The position numbers and the translations under genes are program-made. Positions 63,535 to 64,000 of a stretch of DNA of 64,000 nucleotides are shown here, piece by piece. Source of the stretch: Malachius bipustulatus. Its lineage: Eukaryota; Arthropoda; Insecta; Coleoptera; Melyridae. The notes below the pieces were generated by a model that did not search any database, was not told the origin of the DNA, and worked only from the letters and a program-made list of their open reading frames with translations. Position 1 is the stretch's first letter, and each line of letters begins with the position of its first letter. The stretch is from contig OU342638.1 in NCBI GenBank assembly GCA_910589415.1, positions 39,343,579 to 39,407,578 of the forward strand, in the 5' to 3' direction.

Positions 63535-64000
63535 TTAGCTTCTTCTGGTTGAGTGAATGGACTTCAAATGTCGGACGAGATTCATTTTATTGATCGTTTC
63601 ATACTGACATTCAGCACATTTGTACATTTCAGTATCTTTGGAATGTTTACGTTTATGATGTTGAGTCAAACAATATTTAACATTTGTTTTGTAAGAACAT
63701 TCCTGACAGTTGAACGGTTCAGCATCTTTGGAATGTTTTAGTTTATAATGTCGAGTCAAGTCGCCTTTAATTTTTGTTTCGTAAGAACATTCCTGACAGT
63801 TGAACAGTTCAGCATCTTTGGAATGTTTTAGTTTATAATGTCGAGTCAAGTCACCTTTAAATTTTGTTTCGTAAGAACATTCTTGACATTTGTACATTTC
63901 AGGATGTTTTGAATGTTTACGTTCATAATGTTCAGTCAAATTACTTTTACGCTTTGTTTTGTAAGTACATTCTGGACATTTGTACACTTCTGCGTCTTTT
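63535..64000 (-). CDS. C2H2 zinc-finger protein, C-terminal part (cut by window edge)
   Basis: Minus-strand frame open to the window edge, ending with the stop at 63,535-63,537. It holds five consecutive fingers of the type YKCxECxYxTxxKxxLxxHxxxxH, joined by HSKDxExxxC linkers. Ligand spacing is C-x2-C-x12-H-x4-H. This linker style resembles REST-like or transposon-expanded insect zinc-finger arrays rather than the TGEKP type. The fingers are highly alike, suggesting recent tandem duplication. Probable nuclear DNA- or RNA-binding protein; target unknown. The start lies outside the window. Confidence 0.8.
   Translation of the reverse strand, partial: KDAEVYKCPECTYKTKRKSNLTEHYERKHSKHPEMYKCQECSYETKFKGDLTRHYKLKHSKDAELFNCQECSYETKIKGDLTRHYKLKHSKDAEPFNCQECSYKTNVKYCLTQHHKRKHSKDTEMYKCAECQYETINKMNLVRHLKSIHSTRRS

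Overview
The window looks like nuclear DNA from an insect or other arthropod. Its genes are split by GT..AG introns, it carries an arthropod-type Polycomb gene (Psc/Su(z)2 class, RING plus RAWUL), an antigen-5-like CAP gene, a P-superfamily transposon and a tRNA-derived SINE, and its repeats are full of the CACCCTGTATA and TAGGTAGGTACC words common in insect genomes. AT-rich non-coding DNA contrasts with GC-rich exons. I cannot name the species; a hemipteran is only a guess.

Layout. Bases 1-17,000 hold no gene I can support. They contain degenerate and tandem repeats: ~660-bp units, a 151-bp satellite at 5.64-8.11 kb, a field of reshuffled CAGGCTAGATCG motifs at 9.55-9.97 kb and a TGACA-rich ~271-bp tandem repeat at 10.9-12.85 kb. 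From 17.4 to 29.3 kb lies a satellite whose units carry a TTCGCACA..TTTAGCCA motif. It is interrupted by a complete P-type transposon (18,917-24,259) with 49-bp terminal inverted repeats, an 8-bp target duplication and a five-exon THAP transposase predicted at 828 aa with no disruption. That transposon itself contains a palindromic MITE (intron 3), a LINE fragment and a SINE (3' flank). A second, mariner-like palindromic MITE sits in the satellite at 25.9-26.4 kb.

From about 30 kb the Psc transcription unit probably begins: a GC-rich promoter-like block, then a non-coding first exon ending at a consensus donor at 31,220. The inferred ~10.6-kb first intron holds a 1.18-kb foldback element and a 174-bp satellite of about 4 kb. 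The Psc coding exons (41,903-51,970) encode a predicted 1,125-aa protein: RING, RAWUL, then a very long disordered tail. Its later introns carry more minisatellites and a MITE loaded with TGACGTCA sites.

From 55.7 to 61.2 kb is the complete 11-exon gene for the U5 snRNP GTPase EFTUD2/Snu114 (967 aa). Its fifth intron contains, on the opposite strand, a three-exon secreted CAP-superfamily (antigen 5-like) gene. The right end holds a decayed OTU-protease fragment, an LTR-like block and, running off the edge on the minus strand, a C2H2 zinc-finger gene.

The genes are unrelated in pathway (Polycomb silencing, splicing, a secreted CAP protein). The striking features are the complete but internally invaded P element, the nested antisense CAP gene, and the amount of satellite and hairpin-forming DNA inside a Polycomb gene. 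All exon models come from reading frames and splice signals by eye; no transcript or database support was available.
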